Below, piece after piece: positions 50,433 to 59,558 of a stretch of 64,000 nucleotides of DNA; the first letter of the stretch is position 1, and every line of letters begins with the position of its first letter. Both the position numbers and the translations under genes were made by a program. The notes below the pieces were generated by a model. That model was not told the DNA's origin, did no database searches, and worked only from the letters and a program-made list of their open reading frames with translations. The stretch comes from Desulfurococcus mucosus DSM 2162 (GTDB lineage: Archaea; Thermoproteota; Thermoprotei_A; Sulfolobales; Desulfurococcaceae): positions 1,240,001 through 1,304,000 of the forward strand of contig NC_014961.1 of the NCBI RefSeq assembly GCF_000186365.1, written 5' to 3'.

Positions 50433-52202
50433 TTAGTCATGTGAGAAGACGGCTGTGACGCTGTCTCTTCCAACAGAGTCTATTCTCGCGAAGCCGACTC
50501 TGTAGAGCTGTACTATTGAATCGGGTTTCTCGCTGAGGATTCGTTTCTCCACGAGGTACCTGGTTTCCTTGAGATCCACGTCGCTTGGCACTAGTAGGGA
50601 GAGAGTGGCTTTCTCTTTATCGCTTACCCATTGTATTATCGGTGCATTCATCCTCCTTGCATCATCCTGTGAGACGCTGTGTAACCTGGCCACTAGGGCT
50701 GGCTTCCCGTCGATGAACACGTGTTCCGATATAGTGAAGTTAGCTAGCCCCATGGCCCTGAAGACCCTGTGCTCACTGTTGAGTATGAGCCTTAGATCCC
50801 TTGAGGAAATGTAGATCACCGAGTCATCGGTTAGAGTGTACTCGTAGTGCTCCCTTCTAGATGGGTGGACAGGTATCTGGGCTTTCAACTCTCCTTCTAA
50901 GCCCTTAAGCACCAGGGGGATTGGTTCATCAACCGCCATGTATCTGTTTGCCACTGGATCCACTAGCACCCTGTTCATGGCGTACAGGTTTACGAGGCTT
51001 ATCTTAGCGTCTATGGGCTTTATGCCCACCTCCTTCACTATTTTCCAAATGGTTTCCCTCAGTATGCCCCTTCTCTTCAACCCGTTTATCGTGCCCAGCC
51101 TCGGATCGTCGTAGGGGGAGATACCCTGCTCCTTGACGAGCCTCCTCATCTTGGATTTGCTTAGGATCACTCCTTCCAGGGAGAGCCTGCCGAAGTGTAT
51201 GGTCTCAGGGTACTTCCACCCCATGTGGTCGTAGAGGTACTTCTGTTTAACAGTGTTTGATACGTGTTCCTTGGCGCGGAGGACGTGTGTGACGCCCATT
51301 AAGTGGTCGTCTACGCCGGCAGCGAAGTTGTAGGTGGGCCATACAACATATCTTTCACCGGTCACCGGGTGAGGGGTCTTAGAGGTATCTATTACCCGGA
51401 AAGCCACCCAGTCCCTGACGCTTGGATCCGGGTGTGCTAGGTCTGTTTTAACCCTTAGGACTGCCTCTCCTTCACCGTAATGCCCCTCCAGCATCTTATC
51501 GAACTTCTCCAGGTTGTCTTCAACCGGTGTATCCCTATGGGGGCATGCCTTGCCAGCATTCCTATATGAGCGGAACTCCTTGTCCCTGCAGTTGTCGACG
51601 TAGGCGCCTCCCCTCTTTATCAGCTCCCTGGCTACCTCATAGAATATCTCCATGCGGAGGCTCTGAACATATTCCTCGCTCCACTTAACGCCGAGCCATC
51701 TCAAGGCATCCTTTATCTTAGTGTATGCTTCAGGGTAGGGTGATTTAATCCTTGGATCCGTGTCCTCGAACCTGAGTATCATTCTCCCATTGTAGAGCTC
51801 GGCGTACCAGTAGCTCAGTAGTGCCGGCCTCGCGTTACCCAGGTGGATGGTGTAATCCGGGTTCGGCGCGAACCGGGTTACCACCTTCCCGGCCTCGGCA
51901 TTGGGGAGGGGGGTGAGCTCCTTCTCCCTAGCCTCCTTCCTCTCCTCGAGTAGCTCAGGCCAGTTGGTTTTCACTAGTTTAAGCTGCTCCTCGAGGCTCA
52001 TCTTGTTGACTTCCTCAACAATGCTCCGTATTACTTCAATGAACTCTTTCACCCGGCTACGTATCTCCGGTGTCTCACCTATAACCTTGGACATCACGGC
52101 TTTCAAATCTGCTTTCCCATCGTGTTTAACAGCGTTGACTAATGCGTGTTTAAATGCGGCTTCCCTCACCTTATCCAAGAGCGATTTCTCTGGGTTGCTC
52201 AC
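50433..52202 (-). CDS. gltX: Glutamyl-tRNA synthetase
   Basis: A 589-aa archaeal/eukaryotic-type class I synthetase. An N-terminal helical region of about 110 residues precedes RFAPNPDYTIHLGNARPALL, the HIGH-type motif in the HLGN form usual for crenarchaea; VILSKSKMRRL is the KMSKS-type motif, and beta-barrels of the GlnRS class form the C-terminus. In archaea it normally charges tRNA-Glu and also tRNA-Gln for the amidotransferase route. GTG 52202 starts it, overlapping the DUF2118 gene by 32 bases. Confidence 0.96.
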   Translation of the reverse strand: MSNPEKSLLDKVREAAFKHALVNAVKHDGKADLKAVMSKVIGETPEIRSRVKEFIEVIRSIVEEVNKMSLEEQLKLVKTNWPELLEERKEAREKELTPLPNAEAGKVVTRFAPNPDYTIHLGNARPALLSYWYAELYNGRMILRFEDTDPRIKSPYPEAYTKIKDALRWLGVKWSEEYVQSLRMEIFYEVARELIKRGGAYVDNCRDKEFRSYRNAGKACPHRDTPVEDNLEKFDKMLEGHYGEGEAVLRVKTDLAHPDPSVRDWVAFRVIDTSKTPHPVTGERYVVWPTYNFAAGVDDHLMGVTHVLRAKEHVSNTVKQKYLYDHMGWKYPETIHFGRLSLEGVILSKSKMRRLVKEQGISPYDDPRLGTINGLKRRGILRETIWKIVKEVGIKPIDAKISLVNLYAMNRVLVDPVANRYMAVDEPIPLVLKGLEGELKAQIPVHPSRREHYEYTLTDDSVIYISSRDLRLILNSEHRVFRAMGLANFTISEHVFIDGKPALVARLHSVSQDDARRMNAPIIQWVSDKEKATLSLLVPSDVDLKETRYLVEKRILSEKPDSIVQLYRVGFARIDSVGRDSVTAVFSHD

Positions 52203-52656
52203 TTGACGCCACCACCACTATCCTCTCAGGTTTCTCCCAGGTTAAATCAATGACTGCCAGTAAAAATCCCTCGCACAGTGAGTACTCGTTCCTGACCTCG
52301 TTCTTCCTGGTGGTTACGTACGCTATTAAATCCCCCTTCCTTACACGTTCAGGGTTCCCCACGTAGAATACGGCTCTACCCCTGACCTCCTGGAGGCATA
52401 GGGGGGTTTCCCCCGGGAATAATAGGGCTACCCCGTTCCTCTTCTTATCTAGGATTATTATGCTTCTCTTCAAGGCGGGTTTCTCGAGATCTACGTAGTT
52501 TAAGACCTCCTCGTATGGTATGCTACCATAGTGCTTGGAGCACTCTTCACGAGTGGCAGTGTTCTCCAGCAGGATGAACTTCGAGTCCTTGACGCATATA
52601 ACCCTGTTGGATTCAACGTCTTCAACGAATATCTCTGGGAAGATGTACTCGCTCAA
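52171..52656 (-). CDS. DUF2118 family protein
   Basis: A 161-aa protein resembling the archaeal DUF2118 group. The C-terminal part (RVRKGDLIAYVTTRKNEVRN, then EGFLLAVIDLTWEKPERIVV) looks like a biotinyl/lipoyl-type beta-sandwich hairpin, but without the Lys of a cofactor carrier. TTG 52656 overlaps the Idi2 stop (TTGA) and the gene runs into gltX, so the three are one operon. Function unknown. Confidence 0.7.
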   Translation of the reverse strand: MSEYIFPEIFVEDVESNRVICVKDSKFILLENTATREECSKHYGSIPYEEVLNYVDLEKPALKRSIIILDKKRNGVALLFPGETPLCLQEVRGRAVFYVGNPERVRKGDLIAYVTTRKNEVRNEYSLCEGFLLAVIDLTWEKPERIVVVASSEQPREIALG

Positions 52657-53771
52657 AACCCTCTCCTCACCTGCCTTAGATATGTGGCTGGATCTATGCC
52701 TCTCTGAAGCATTATGCCCGTCACTCTTCCACCGAGGATCACTGGTGCCTCCCTCAGCTCCCTGAGGGTTCTAGCGCCGCTCAGGAACATGGCTGTCTTC
52801 AACTCGAAGACGTATGTGTCGAGGTATGTTTCAGCCTGCTTCAACCCCTCTTTGAGAAGCTTCTTCAGAAGCGGCTTGGCTAATCCAGCCATGTCTGCGC
52901 CGAGCACTATGTTTACAGCTGCCTTGAAGCCGTCCCAGACGCCGCCGCTCGCTATTATAAATGAGTCGGTTGCGGTGAAGCGGGTCTCGATCACTGAGAG
53001 CGGTGTGGGTATACCCCATTTAGCCAGCATGATTCCGCACTCGTAGCGCGGGGTGCCCGGCTGGTTCCTGAGTGCTTCGACGAGAGCCCAGTTTGTGCCG
53101 CATGCACCTGCCACATCGTATATTCTGACGCCTGCGTCATGGAATACTTTAACGGTCTCCATGGATAACCCGTTGCCAACCTCTTTGACTATAACTGGTT
53201 TACCAAGGGTTTTAACGAGCTCTCTAACCTTCTCCAGTAACCTGTGGTTGAACCTGGTGTCTCCCTCCGGCTGTATTACCTCCTGCGCTGGGTTGAGGTG
53301 TATTGCCAGCGCGTCGGCTTCAAGTACCTCGACGAGTTTAACAATAGTGTCGTATTCCACATCGTTCAAGGTGTTCAAGCCTATGTTACCTATGACTGGC
53401 ACGTCTCTCGCAACATCTCTCACGACACGGTAGCTTGCCACGACATCCTCTCTGAACCCGCTTGTAACAATGGCTCTCTGGCTGCCAACACCTATTGCCA
53501 CACGCTTCTTCTCAGCTAGCTCTGCAAGCGCCCTGTTTATGCCTGTGAGCGAGGGGTGGCCTCCCGTCATACCCGTTATCATTAAAGGTGCTTCAAGCCT
53601 GTAGCCCAGGAACTCTAGTGAGGAGTCGACGTCGCCGAGCTCGAAGCCTGGGAAAGCCCTGTGCACGAGCTGTATCTCCCTGTAGAGGTCACTGCAGTTG
53701 TCCTCGAAGTCGACGCGTGGATCCAGTGCTACCTCTATGTGGTGTAGCTTCCTGCTCTGAACCTCATCCAT
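52653..53771 (-). CDS. fni: Type 2 isopentenyl-diphosphate isomerase
   Basis: A 372-aa FMN-dependent enzyme that interconverts IPP and DMAPP for archaeal lipid synthesis. SRKLHHIEVAL, PLMITGMTGG, GSQRAIV, LAIHLNPAQEVIQPEGDTRF, VIVKEVGNGLSMETVKVFHD and IASGGVWDGFKAAVNIVLGA are the family motifs for FMN, Mg and substrate. ATG 53771 is preferred: the upstream ATG 53792 sits inside the TATA-like CATTTAAT. Confidence 0.95.
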   Translation of the reverse strand: MDEVQSRKLHHIEVALDPRVDFEDNCSDLYREIQLVHRAFPGFELGDVDSSLEFLGYRLEAPLMITGMTGGHPSLTGINRALAELAEKKRVAIGVGSQRAIVTSGFREDVVASYRVVRDVARDVPVIGNIGLNTLNDVEYDTIVKLVEVLEADALAIHLNPAQEVIQPEGDTRFNHRLLEKVRELVKTLGKPVIVKEVGNGLSMETVKVFHDAGVRIYDVAGACGTNWALVEALRNQPGTPRYECGIMLAKWGIPTPLSVIETRFTATDSFIIASGGVWDGFKAAVNIVLGADMAGLAKPLLKKLLKEGLKQAETYLDTYVFELKTAMFLSGARTLRELREAPVILGGRVTGIMLQRGIDPATYLRQVRRGF

Positions 53772-53823
53772 GGCTACCGTGACCTTCAGCATTAAATGTA
53801 TACGGGATCCTAGAGGAGTTGTC

Positions 53824-54675
53824 TCACAAATAAAACTTTATACTGGCGTATCCGACTACATGGGAGCGGTCTCCAGAGGTGTCCCCGCTCGTAGCGTGCT
53901 TCAAGAGGAGTGCTTTGCCTCCAAGCATCCTAGTGTACTCGATGAGAGTCATGATGCCCCCTGGCCCACAGATACTTATGTCGTCGCGTAACATGGTGTT
54001 GTAGAATCCATCGCTATCCAACTTAAGTATCTCGTTTATCGCCGCCATATCCTTCCTAACGGTTTCATCATGTGGCTCGTAGTGGTTGAAGTCGCTGCTG
54101 GCCAGTATGATTATCTTCTTACCGGAGGATTCTGTAACCCTGCGTATTGCTTCAGCCAGATCCCTGGCGATATCGGGCGTGTGGACTCTGATAACCACTG
54201 GTACTATTCTCACGCGTCCATTGTAGAGGTATGCGATGAATGGAAGCTGCACCTCCACAGAGTGTTCTTCTAGATGTGCATACTCGTCGAACTCGGCTAC
54301 ACTGCTGTGCTTGACTATGCCCTCAGCCACCTCCCCGTCTACAGTGAGATCCCCGATCGGGGTTTCCCATAAGCCCCCGGGATACACTGATACAATTCTC
54401 CCCATCCCGGTGTGATTAGTGCCGAGGATCACTATTGTATCAGGCCTACCGTTCACAGCCATATCGTAATACGCGTGAGCAGCCACCGGGCCACTGTAGA
54501 TGTAGCCTGCATGGGGCACCACGTAACCTATTATGTTGCTTACAGGGGCCTCTGACACCGAGGGAGTGCTACCCGGCCCGACCCCGTGTTTAAAGGACCA
54601 CTCTATTACCTTCACAAGCTCCTCCCGTTTATCCGGGTAAAAATACCCGGCTACTACAGCGGTTCTCCTCTTCAT
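53824..54675 (-). CDS. Memo-like protein (AmmeMemoRadiSam system protein B family)
   Basis: A 283-aa protein of the Memo family, a relative of extradiol dioxygenases. Conserved segments are VVPHAGYIYSGPVAAHAY, VILGTNHTGMGR, EYAHLEEHSVEVQLPFI, ILASSDFNHYEPHDET and CGPGGIMTLIEYTR; the His residues in these form a metal site in relatives. The Amme and radical-SAM partners often linked to it are not adjacent. ATG 54675 follows GGGGGAT. The biological role of Memo in archaea is not established. Confidence 0.92.
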   Translation of the reverse strand: MKRRTAVVAGYFYPDKREELVKVIEWSFKHGVGPGSTPSVSEAPVSNIIGYVVPHAGYIYSGPVAAHAYYDMAVNGRPDTIVILGTNHTGMGRIVSVYPGGLWETPIGDLTVDGEVAEGIVKHSSVAEFDEYAHLEEHSVEVQLPFIAYLYNGRVRIVPVVIRVHTPDIARDLAEAIRRVTESSGKKIIILASSDFNHYEPHDETVRKDMAAINEILKLDSDGFYNTMLRDDISICGPGGIMTLIEYTRMLGGKALLLKHATSGDTSGDRSHVVGYASIKFYL

Positions 54676-54808
54676 GAAATCCCCCTTCCACATAATAGGA
54701 TCCATTGGTAGGCTAATAATGATTCAAGCCTCTCAGGGGCTCGACACGAATCCCCGTCAAGGAGGATGTAAAAGGGTGAAGCCGGCTTTGAATGTATTGA
54801 AAAGCCTT

Positions 54809-55468
54809 CTACAGGGATGCCTCGAAGTCCGTTGGCTGCTCGGGGAGCTCGGCGTTGGGCGGTATTGCGCCTTTTTCACGGAGTATTTGCCGTGTAAGTA
54901 TCCAGTATAGTAGTGCGAGACTCTTCCTCCCCTTGTTGTTTCCTGGTATTATGAGGTCTACGTAGTCAACCCTGTTATCAGTGTCGGCGAAAGCCACTAT
55001 CGGTATGCCTGTTTCAGCAGCCTCCTTGAGTGCTTGTGCATCGGACCTGGTGTCTGTGACCACTACTACGTCTGGTTCGAAGTATATTTTGAGGCTTGGG
55101 TTAGTGAATGTTCCCGGCATGAATCTACCGGTGAATGGTTTGCATCCAACGTACTGGCACATCTTCTGGGCTGGTTTCCTACCATACTGTCTCACTGAGA
55201 CCACGGCTATTTTCTCAGGCTGGTATCGTGAGAGGAATTTACCGGCTATCCTGAGTCTTTCATCGATCTTCCTGACGTCCAATATGTATAGGCCGTCCGA
55301 CCTCACCCTGTATACGAAGGGCTCCATGAACTTCGTGCATATATGTGTACCTATGTGTACGCCGGCCGACAGGTATTTCTCTATTGGTACCAGTAGCTCT
55401 ATTACGCCGCCCTCGGGTTTTGAAATGGGTGGTTCTTCTCCCCCTGGTGTTCCAGGTGTCTCACTCAT
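54809..55468 (-). CDS. rps2: Ribosomal protein S2
   Basis: A 219-aa small-subunit protein. [44 protein letters not shown]-like [20 protein letters not shown] and [20 protein letters not shown] are the archaeal S2/SA signatures. ATG 55468 is chosen over ATG 55477. It is the last gene of the S13-S2 operon. Confidence 0.96.
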   Translation of the reverse strand: MSETPGTPGGEEPPISKPEGGVIELLVPIEKYLSAGVHIGTHICTKFMEPFVYRVRSDGLYILDVRKIDERLRIAGKFLSRYQPEKIAVVSVRQYGRKPAQKMCQYVGCKPFTGRFMPGTFTNPSLKIYFEPDVVVVTDTRSDAQALKEAAETGIPIVAFADTDNRVDYVDLIIPGNNKGRKSLALLYWILTRQILREKGAIPPNAELPEQPTDFEASL

Positions 55469-55478
55469 ATGTATCACC

Positions 55479-55679
55479 CTACGAAATCTTCGGGAAGTAT
55501 AGTATCTCCCTGGATACGTCTACATATGATAAAAACATTCTCCTGCAACAATACCTTTTCACGCCTAGGTCGTCGAGTACTTTGCCAGGCTCTTCTCCCT
55601 GCTCTACTCTCTTAATGTATTCGTCCCAGAGGTGCCCTATCGGCCTACCGCATGTGAAGCATCTCACGGGGAATAGCAA
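55479..55679 (-). CDS. rpoN: RNA polymerase subunit N (Rpb10)
   Basis: A 66-aa zinc subunit with [19 protein letters not shown] and the distinctive [13 protein letters not shown] pair. TTG 55679 gives the family start ([11 protein letters not shown]) and has AGGTGG a few bases upstream; GTG 55688 is also in frame. It lies between S9 and S2. Confidence 0.95.
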   Translation of the reverse strand: MLFPVRCFTCGRPIGHLWDEYIKRVEQGEEPGKVLDDLGVKRYCCRRMFLSYVDVSREILYFPKIS

Positions 55680-55688
55680 TACGCCCAC

Positions 55689-56111
55689 CTACCTGTAGCT
55701 CTTCTGCCATCTCCTCCTCGCACTATACCTGCCCCACTTCTTGGGTTCTGTTTGACGTGGATCCCCGCTTAACATGTACCTGTCGTACTCTTTCAGGATT
55801 GTTTTCACATGGTCGCTTTCGAAGAATTCAACCAGGCCTCTTGCAATAGCTATCCTGGCTGCTTCAGCCTGGCTCATGTAGCCTCCGCCGTTCACATTCA
55901 CCTTTACATCAATGGTTTTAGCGAGGTCCCCTATCAGTAGCAGTGGTTCAAGGATCTTCATTCTCGCTAGTTCGAACGGTATGATCTCCAGTGGAGTGTT
56001 GTTTATCCAGACTCTTCCAGCTCCAGGCTTTATCACTGCTCTCGCTATACTGGTCTTCCTCTTCCCTGAGGACACCACTATTTTCACTCTCTCACTGGTT
56101 GCCTCGCTCAC
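55689..56111 (-). CDS. rps9: Ribosomal protein S9
   Basis: A 140-aa small-subunit protein that contacts the peptidyl tRNA with its C-terminal KWGRYSARRRWQKSYR. SSGKRKTSIARAVIKPGAG and NVNGGGYMSQAEAARIAIAR are conserved. GTG 56111 overlaps the L13 stop (GTGA) with GAGG just before, and is preferred to the frame start at 56129. Confidence 0.95.
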   Translation of the reverse strand: MSEATSERVKIVVSSGKRKTSIARAVIKPGAGRVWINNTPLEIIPFELARMKILEPLLLIGDLAKTIDVKVNVNGGGYMSQAEAARIAIARGLVEFFESDHVKTILKEYDRYMLSGDPRQTEPKKWGRYSARRRWQKSYR

Positions 56112-56560
56112 TTCCTCACACCCCTCCAACCCATGGCTCTAGCTATTTCCTCCAGGTAAACAAACCTGTTTCTAAGCCTGGATGCGGATGCCTCCGGGAA
56201 CTGCGTGAACTGAACGTTCTTCATGCTGCTGGGTACGCCTACGTAGACTCTGAGCCTCCTATACGCCTCCCTCCCCTTCGGCTGGTCTACTGGCAGCATG
56301 CCTCTCACGGTTCTCTTAAATATGTTTACGGGTGTCCTCGGCCTCCTGATACCTGTTTTCTCGGGATTATAGTGGGTTTTAACATTTAACAGTAGCTTGT
56401 AGCCGGCTATAACCCTGTTCTTCTCGCCGCTCACCACGGCTTTCTCAGCGTTTACGACTATGACCCTGTAGCCTTCAAGCAGTTTCTTGGCCACTATGCT
56501 GGCTACTCGTCCAAGCACCTGGTTCGATGCATCCACGTAGAGTATTTTCTCCTCACTCAT
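56108..56560 (-). CDS. rpl13: Ribosomal protein L13
   Basis: A 150-aa large-subunit protein. YVDASNQVLGRVASIVAKKL and RTPVNIFKRTVRGMLPVDQ lie at the usual places. ATG 56560 with the leader GGTGAACCAT is preferred to the earlier ATG 56569. It follows L18e. Confidence 0.95.
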   Translation of the reverse strand: MSEEKILYVDASNQVLGRVASIVAKKLLEGYRVIVVNAEKAVVSGEKNRVIAGYKLLLNVKTHYNPEKTGIRRPRTPVNIFKRTVRGMLPVDQPKGREAYRRLRVYVGVPSSMKNVQFTQFPEASASRLRNRFVYLEEIARAMGWRGVRK

Positions 56561-56565
56561 ATGGT

Positions 56566-56928
56566 TCACCCAATGATCTTAACATTGCTTCCCGACGGGT
56601 TCTCCCTCAGTAAATCCATGATGTGGAGGACCCTGCCCCCGCTCCGCACTATCTTCTCTATGGCTGTCTTCGAGAAACTGAATGCAGCCACGGTGACAGG
56701 GTGGTCGAGGTCGCCTGCTCCAAGCACTTTTCCAGGCACCACTACTATGTCGCCTGGCGCCGTATGCCTGTTTATCCTGCTCACGTTGACGGCCCTCCTC
56801 CTACGCGTCGGCTTCGAGAGTTCCTCCGCGACAGCACCCCATATGGGTGCATTGCTCCGGGATGCCTGCCTCCTCAACTCCTCTATCGTTTTCCTTAAGA
56901 CTATGTTCGTCTTCTTCAACCCGCTCAC
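56566..56928 (-). CDS. rpl18e: Ribosomal protein L18e
   Basis: A 120-aa large-subunit protein with PTRRRRAVNVSRINRHTAPG and VVVPGKVLGAGDLDHPVTVA. GTG 56928 overlaps the RpoD stop (GTGA). The gene order RpoD-L18e-L13-S9-RpoN is the archaeal standard. Confidence 0.95.
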   Translation of the reverse strand: MSGLKKTNIVLRKTIEELRRQASRSNAPIWGAVAEELSKPTRRRRAVNVSRINRHTAPGDIVVVPGKVLGAGDLDHPVTVAAFSFSKTAIEKIVRSGGRVLHIMDLLRENPSGSNVKIIG

Positions 56929-57779
56929 GTTACAACACCGTTTCTCCTTAATTCATCCATGAAAGCATCCAGTTTCCTACTTAGAATGTTCACGGCCTCT
57001 AATAAAACATTTCTAGCGCTTAAAGCCCCCGTGAGCTCCAGGCTAAGAATGTACTCGTTGTCCCTCCAGGATACTTTTACAGCGCCTGCGGGGCACGTGT
57101 TCTCGCACAGCCTGCAGAAAGTGCACTCGAGCACCCTGTCCTCCTTAACCCTTATCGCGTCCCCGGATGCCTCGAACACGCCTTTGGGACACGTGTTGGC
57201 GCACCTGGAGCACTTGGTGCCCTGGCATTTCTCAGCGTTGACGGTTATAACCGGGATATACTTATGGGTGGCGACTGAGACAGGGCTCCATTTAGCGTGT
57301 TCTTTCCCACGGCCCAGTCTCGCATAGGCCTCGAGCCTGATGCTCTGGTTCCTTGTTAGCCTGACAACCGGCACCTTCCCGTACACAGGGGTCACATCGG
57401 GATCGCTGCTCTCAAGCATTTCGCTGTATATTGTTAGGACGCCGTCCTCGGGGCCCTTGGCCTCCAGCCTCAGTGTTGCGAAGCAGTCCTGTGAGAAGAC
57501 TCCCTTCTCGCCTGCCTCAGCGCATTCCTCTGGCGGCTTATACTTGTGGAGTGCTTCATCGCTCTTCAATGGTATCAGGCCAAGCCTGTGCGCTATGTAT
57601 TCATCGTAGAAGACGCTGGAGTTCTCTGTTATCGCCACATAGTCCACGGCCATAGTGGGTACTTCTGATATAATGGTTCTCCTCAGAGAGTTGACTACGT
57701 GTAGCGGTATGCCCTTGAGGTGGAGCTTGATGGTGTAGGGGGTTTTCTCTATGATGTCTAGTTGCAAGCCTAAAAACAC
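56925..57779 (-). CDS. rpoD: RNA polymerase subunit D (Rpb3) with ferredoxin-like domain
   Basis: A 284-aa subunit that with RpoL starts polymerase assembly. The dimerisation domain begins LHVVNSLRRTIISEVPTMAV. An inserted ferredoxin domain carries KCQGTKCSRCANTCPKG and ECTFCRLCENTCPAG. Eight Cys are present, enough for two 4Fe-4S clusters, though the first set has a four-residue gap in place of two. The longest frame begins at 57836 and overlaps S11 by 47 bases; GTG 57779, right before FLGLQLDIIEK, is more plausible, and TTG 57767 is another option. Confidence 0.93.
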   Translation of the reverse strand: MFLGLQLDIIEKTPYTIKLHLKGIPLHVVNSLRRTIISEVPTMAVDYVAITENSSVFYDEYIAHRLGLIPLKSDEALHKYKPPEECAEAGEKGVFSQDCFATLRLEAKGPEDGVLTIYSEMLESSDPDVTPVYGKVPVVRLTRNQSIRLEAYARLGRGKEHAKWSPVSVATHKYIPVITVNAEKCQGTKCSRCANTCPKGVFEASGDAIRVKEDRVLECTFCRLCENTCPAGAVKVSWRDNEYILSLELTGALSARNVLLEAVNILSRKLDAFMDELRRNGVVT

Positions 57780-57789
57780 CCGTGGGGCT

Positions 57790-58191
57790 CTACATTCTTC
57801 TTCCTCTTCTACCGCCGGGCCTCCTCGTGGTGTCATGGGGTATCGGTGTTACATCCTCTATCCTGCCTATTATGAACCCTGATCTCGCCAGCGCCCTGAT
57901 CGCTGCCTGCGCACCTGGACCCGGTGTCTTCGGGCCGTGTCCCCCTGGCGCCCTCACCTTTATGTGTAGAGCAGTGATGCCTTTATCCATGGCTTCGTTT
58001 GCTGCCCTGGATGCAGCCATCATTGCTGCATAGGGGCTCGGCTTCTCCCTGTCTGCTTTAACAACCATTCCGCCGCTCCACCTGCTCACTGTTTCAGCCC
58101 CGGTGACATCGGTTATGTGTATTATAGTGTTATTGGGGCTACTGTAGATGTGGGCTATCCCCCACTTCAGCTCTCTCATCGAGAACGCCAT
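57790..58191 (-). CDS. rps11: Ribosomal protein S11
   Basis: A 133-aa small-subunit protein: [36 protein letters not shown] and [20 protein letters not shown], ending in the basic [11 protein letters not shown]. It lies eight bases after S4 and before rpoD. Confidence 0.96.
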   Translation of the reverse strand: MAFSMRELKWGIAHIYSSPNNTIIHITDVTGAETVSRWSGGMVVKADREKPSPYAAMMAASRAANEAMDKGITALHIKVRAPGGHGPKTPGPGAQAAIRALARSGFIIGRIEDVTPIPHDTTRRPGGRRGRRM

Positions 58192-58198
58192 CTACCAC

Positions 58199-58711
58199 TC
58201 ACCCCTGGACCTCCGTGCTTGCCCTCTGCTTCAATGGGCTGAACGGGTAGTAATCTATCAACGGCTCCTCATCCACGCTCACTATCCTGCCAGGCGACCT
58301 AATTCGCCTCCCACCTATGGCTATATGGCCATGCACGATTAGCTGGCGTGCCTCATGTAGTGTCTTAGCCAAGCCCTTCTTGTAGACAAGGGTTTGCAAG
58401 CGTCTCTCCAGTAGATCCTCTACCCTCAGGTTTAGGACGTCGTCGAGCTTGGCGCCCTCCTTGAGGAGCCCCAGCTTGATCAACCTGCCTATGAGCGCCT
58501 TCTCCTCTTTTTCACGGATCTCCTGTGGGGCTGCTAACAGGGATCTCGCTCTATGCCTATAGTATCTCACTATTGTTGCGGCCTTCCAAAGCTCCCTCTT
58601 ATTCCTTAATCCATACGTGCCTATGAGCCTCATCTCGTACATTAATACGTCGCGACGCCAAGGGTGGCGTGGCCCCTCATATGTTCTCCTCGGCTTACGT
58701 GGATCACCCAT
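58199..58711 (-). CDS. rps4: Ribosomal protein S4
   Basis: A 170-aa archaeal S4 with an S4 RNA-binding domain in the middle (LVYKKGLAKTLHEARQLIVH then GHIAIGGRRIRSPGRIVSVD). MGDPRKPRRTYEGPRHPW opens it. ATG 58711 with the leader GGTGATCTCC is preferred to 58720. Confidence 0.95.
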   Translation of the reverse strand: MGDPRKPRRTYEGPRHPWRRDVLMYEMRLIGTYGLRNKRELWKAATIVRYYRHRARSLLAAPQEIREKEEKALIGRLIKLGLLKEGAKLDDVLNLRVEDLLERRLQTLVYKKGLAKTLHEARQLIVHGHIAIGGRRIRSPGRIVSVDEEPLIDYYPFSPLKQRASTEVQG

Positions 58712-58716
58712 GGAGA

Positions 58717-59217
58717 TCACCCTTGCTCCTTCTTTCCTTGCGGTTGCTGAGCAGCCTTCTTCTTTCTGACACCCACGGTTACACCTGTCCTACCAGTTGT
58801 CCTAGTGCGCTGGCCCCTGACCTTTAAGCCCAAGGCATGCCTTATGCCGCGCCAGCTCTTAATGCGCTTCTCCCTCTCAATGTCCTCTTTAACATAATAT
58901 ATCAGGTTCGCACTAGTCAAGTGCAGGTCTTGACCCGTAGCATAGTCTTTCCGCCTATTGTAGATCCATGCCGGTATCCCATACTTACCTGGGTTGCGGA
59001 CGACTTCCTCAATGCTTTTCACAGTGTCATCGCTCAGGAATCCCGTGCGTTGCCGTGGATCCAGTCCAAGCACCCTGCACACAGCTAGGCTGAACGCGTA
59101 TCCTAACCCTTTTACCTCTGAAAGACCGTAAACTAACGGTAGCTCCCCATCGACATCCGTCTCAAGTATTCTAACTATCTGTCTAAAGCTCTCCCTGCTA
59201 CTCAACTCCTCCACCAC
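58717..59217 (-). CDS. rps13: Ribosomal protein S13
   Basis: A 166-aa small-subunit head protein, first gene of the operon. VRILETDVDGELPLVYGLSE, DYATGQDLHLTSANLIYYVK and RGIRHALGLKVRGQRTRTTG (the helix-two-turn region and basic tail) are clear. A TATA box (GCTTTAAAAACCG, near 59265) lies about 50 bases ahead. Confidence 0.96.
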   Translation of the reverse strand: MVEELSSRESFRQIVRILETDVDGELPLVYGLSEVKGLGYAFSLAVCRVLGLDPRQRTGFLSDDTVKSIEEVVRNPGKYGIPAWIYNRRKDYATGQDLHLTSANLIYYVKEDIEREKRIKSWRGIRHALGLKVRGQRTRTTGRTGVTVGVRKKKAAQQPQGKKEQG

Positions 59218-59335
59218 TTTGACTCGTAAGCATGTACGACTACCATCTAATTAGCCGTTGACGGTTTTTAAAGCTTAGCTTCATGAAGACCCGCGTCAAC
59301 GCATAAGTATTGAGCCCTGCGTGAAGAGGATTAGG

Positions 59336-59421
59336 CGCCGGGGGCGGGATTCGAACCCGCGTGCCCCTTTCGGGGCACTGGCTCTCCAGGCCAGCCCCTT
59401 GAACCGCTCGGGCACCCCGGC
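59336..59421 (-). tRNA. tRNA-Ser (anticodon GGA)
   Basis: Acceptor GCCGGGG/CCCCGGC, anticodon stem CTGGC/GCCAG with loop CTGGAGA, a long variable arm closed by TGCCCC/GGGGCA, and T arm GCGGG-TTCGAAT-CCCGC; discriminator G. No intron and no encoded CCA. It lies between S10 and S13, on the same strand. Confidence 0.96.
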
Positions 59422-59470
59422 TCCCCACTCGGTTAATTAATGCTGGCGGCTTATATCTCTTTCCTAAACG

Positions 59471-59502
59471 GGGGTCCTTGCCCTTCAGGGCGGGGGAGGA
59501 TA
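59471..59502 (+). mobile_element. Solo right-end hairpin of an IS200/IS605-type element
   Basis: A hairpin of CCTTGCCC and GGGCGGGG with loop TTCA, followed by GAGGAT, closely resembles the end that follows the TnpB remnant at about 61658-61688 (CCCCGCCC/GGGCGGGG then AGGAGGTC). There is no transposase frame next to it. It is likely the scar of an excised or decayed element, between S10 and tRNA-Ser. The same hairpin type ends the guide RNA of TnpB nucleases. Confidence 0.5.
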
Positions 59503-59558
59503 GATCTGCAATCCAGGGAGGAGTTGTATAGGGGTACCTTATGTAAAACCATGTGTCC

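Noticed and set aside
50433-52202. Degenerate HIGH motif (HLGN) in GluRS as a sign of inactivity
   Set aside because: The HLGN form is, to my knowledge, normal in crenarchaeal glutamyl-tRNA synthetases.
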